Shown: one piece after another, positions 5,922 through 6,039 of the stretch
Layout: each line of letters starts with the position of its first letter
How positions within the stretch are numbered: position 1 is the stretch's first letter
From: Pusillimonas sp035515275
GTDB taxonomy: Bacteria > Pseudomonadota > Gammaproteobacteria > Burkholderiales > Burkholderiaceae_B
Direction of reading: 5' to 3'
DNA length: 6,039 nt
Assembly: GCF_035515275.1 (NCBI RefSeq)
Contig: NZ_DATJBQ010000152.1
Span: 1 to 6,039, forward strand
Position numbers and translations under genes: made by a program
The notes under the pieces: generated by a model
The model's database searches: none
Told to the model about the DNA's origin: nothing
What the model saw: only the letters and a program-made list of their open reading frames with translations

Positions 5922-6039
5922 GACTATCTCCAAAGAATGCTTCTACAGTTTTTTCGCTTATGCGGCAATGCAGCAAATTTTACATCGTACGCCCAGCTTC
6001 GAGGACGATTTATAACCGATTTATGAATATGCCGCGCAC
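5922..6039 (-). promoter_or_regulatory. Upstream region of adk, with a direct repeat
   Basis: These 118 bases hold no coding sequence I can support. On the minus strand the octamer ATAAATCG occurs twice with an 11-base period (6024-6017 and 6013-6006), one helical turn apart, and a -10-like TAAAAT is at 5982-5977. No matching -35 lies 16-18 bases upstream of it, so a promoter cannot be fixed. The adk Shine-Dalgarno GGAG is at 5931-5928. The region may hold the adk promoter, or adk may be read through from a gene beyond the window. Confidence 0.3.

Noticed and set aside
5922..5933. TTG start adding four residues to adenylate kinase
   Set aside because: The TTG overlaps the GGAG that serves as Shine-Dalgarno for the ATG at 5921, and the family starts MRLILLGPPG.
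5400..6026. Plus-strand 208-codon open frame opposite adk
   Set aside because: Antisense to a complete adenylate kinase with all motifs; no recognisable protein.
5934..6039. Tail of an upstream gene such as kdsB, which often precedes adk in related bacteria
   Set aside because: The minus-strand frames entering from the right edge give no residues I can match to KdsB, so no partial gene is claimed.

Overview
The window looks like ordinary chromosomal core sequence from a GC-rich betaproteobacterium, most likely of the order Burkholderiales and family Alcaligenaceae (Bordetella, Achromobacter or Pusillimonas type). The basis is gene content and protein style: a DUF3579 protein next to argF, MurJ next to ribosomal protein S20, and a 218-residue adenylate kinase followed by a type II 3-hydroxyacyl-CoA dehydrogenase. 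The genus is inferred from memory of these families, not from a search. I see no mobile element, CRISPR array, tRNA, rRNA or phage-like gene.

Layout, left to right. Positions 1-930 (minus) hold nearly all of argF, ornithine carbamoyltransferase, with only its last residue(s) and stop codon off the left edge. A 104-base divergent intergenic region (931-1034) carries two inverted repeats. It separates argF from a small plus-strand DUF3579 gene (1035-1361), the only plus-strand gene. That gene ends inside a perfect 12-bp-stem terminator (1346-1372), which also serves the convergent 2-hydroxyacid dehydrogenase gene (1402-2373, minus). Further right, all on the minus strand, are rpsT (2556-2819) with its own terminator (2485-2515) and a good sigma70-type promoter inside the 3' end of murJ; murJ (2878-4434), the lipid II flippase; a short-chain dehydrogenase of the HSD17B10 / 3-hydroxyacyl-CoA dehydrogenase type (4441-5199); and adk (5265-5921). 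The right edge (5922-6039) is upstream sequence of adk with no gene I can support.

How they fit together. In transcription order the right-hand block reads adk, dehydrogenase, murJ, rpsT. The dehydrogenase-murJ gap is 6 bases, so those two are almost certainly co-transcribed. adk may join them across a 65-base gap, and rpsT can be read independently from its own promoter. The functions are housekeeping: nucleotide balance, acyl-CoA oxidation, peptidoglycan precursor export, translation, arginine synthesis and 2-keto acid reduction.

I did not find a previously undescribed system. The points worth a second look are small-scale: the dyads between argF and the DUF3579 gene, a terminator that doubles as coding sequence, and a repeated motif in the rpsT leader.
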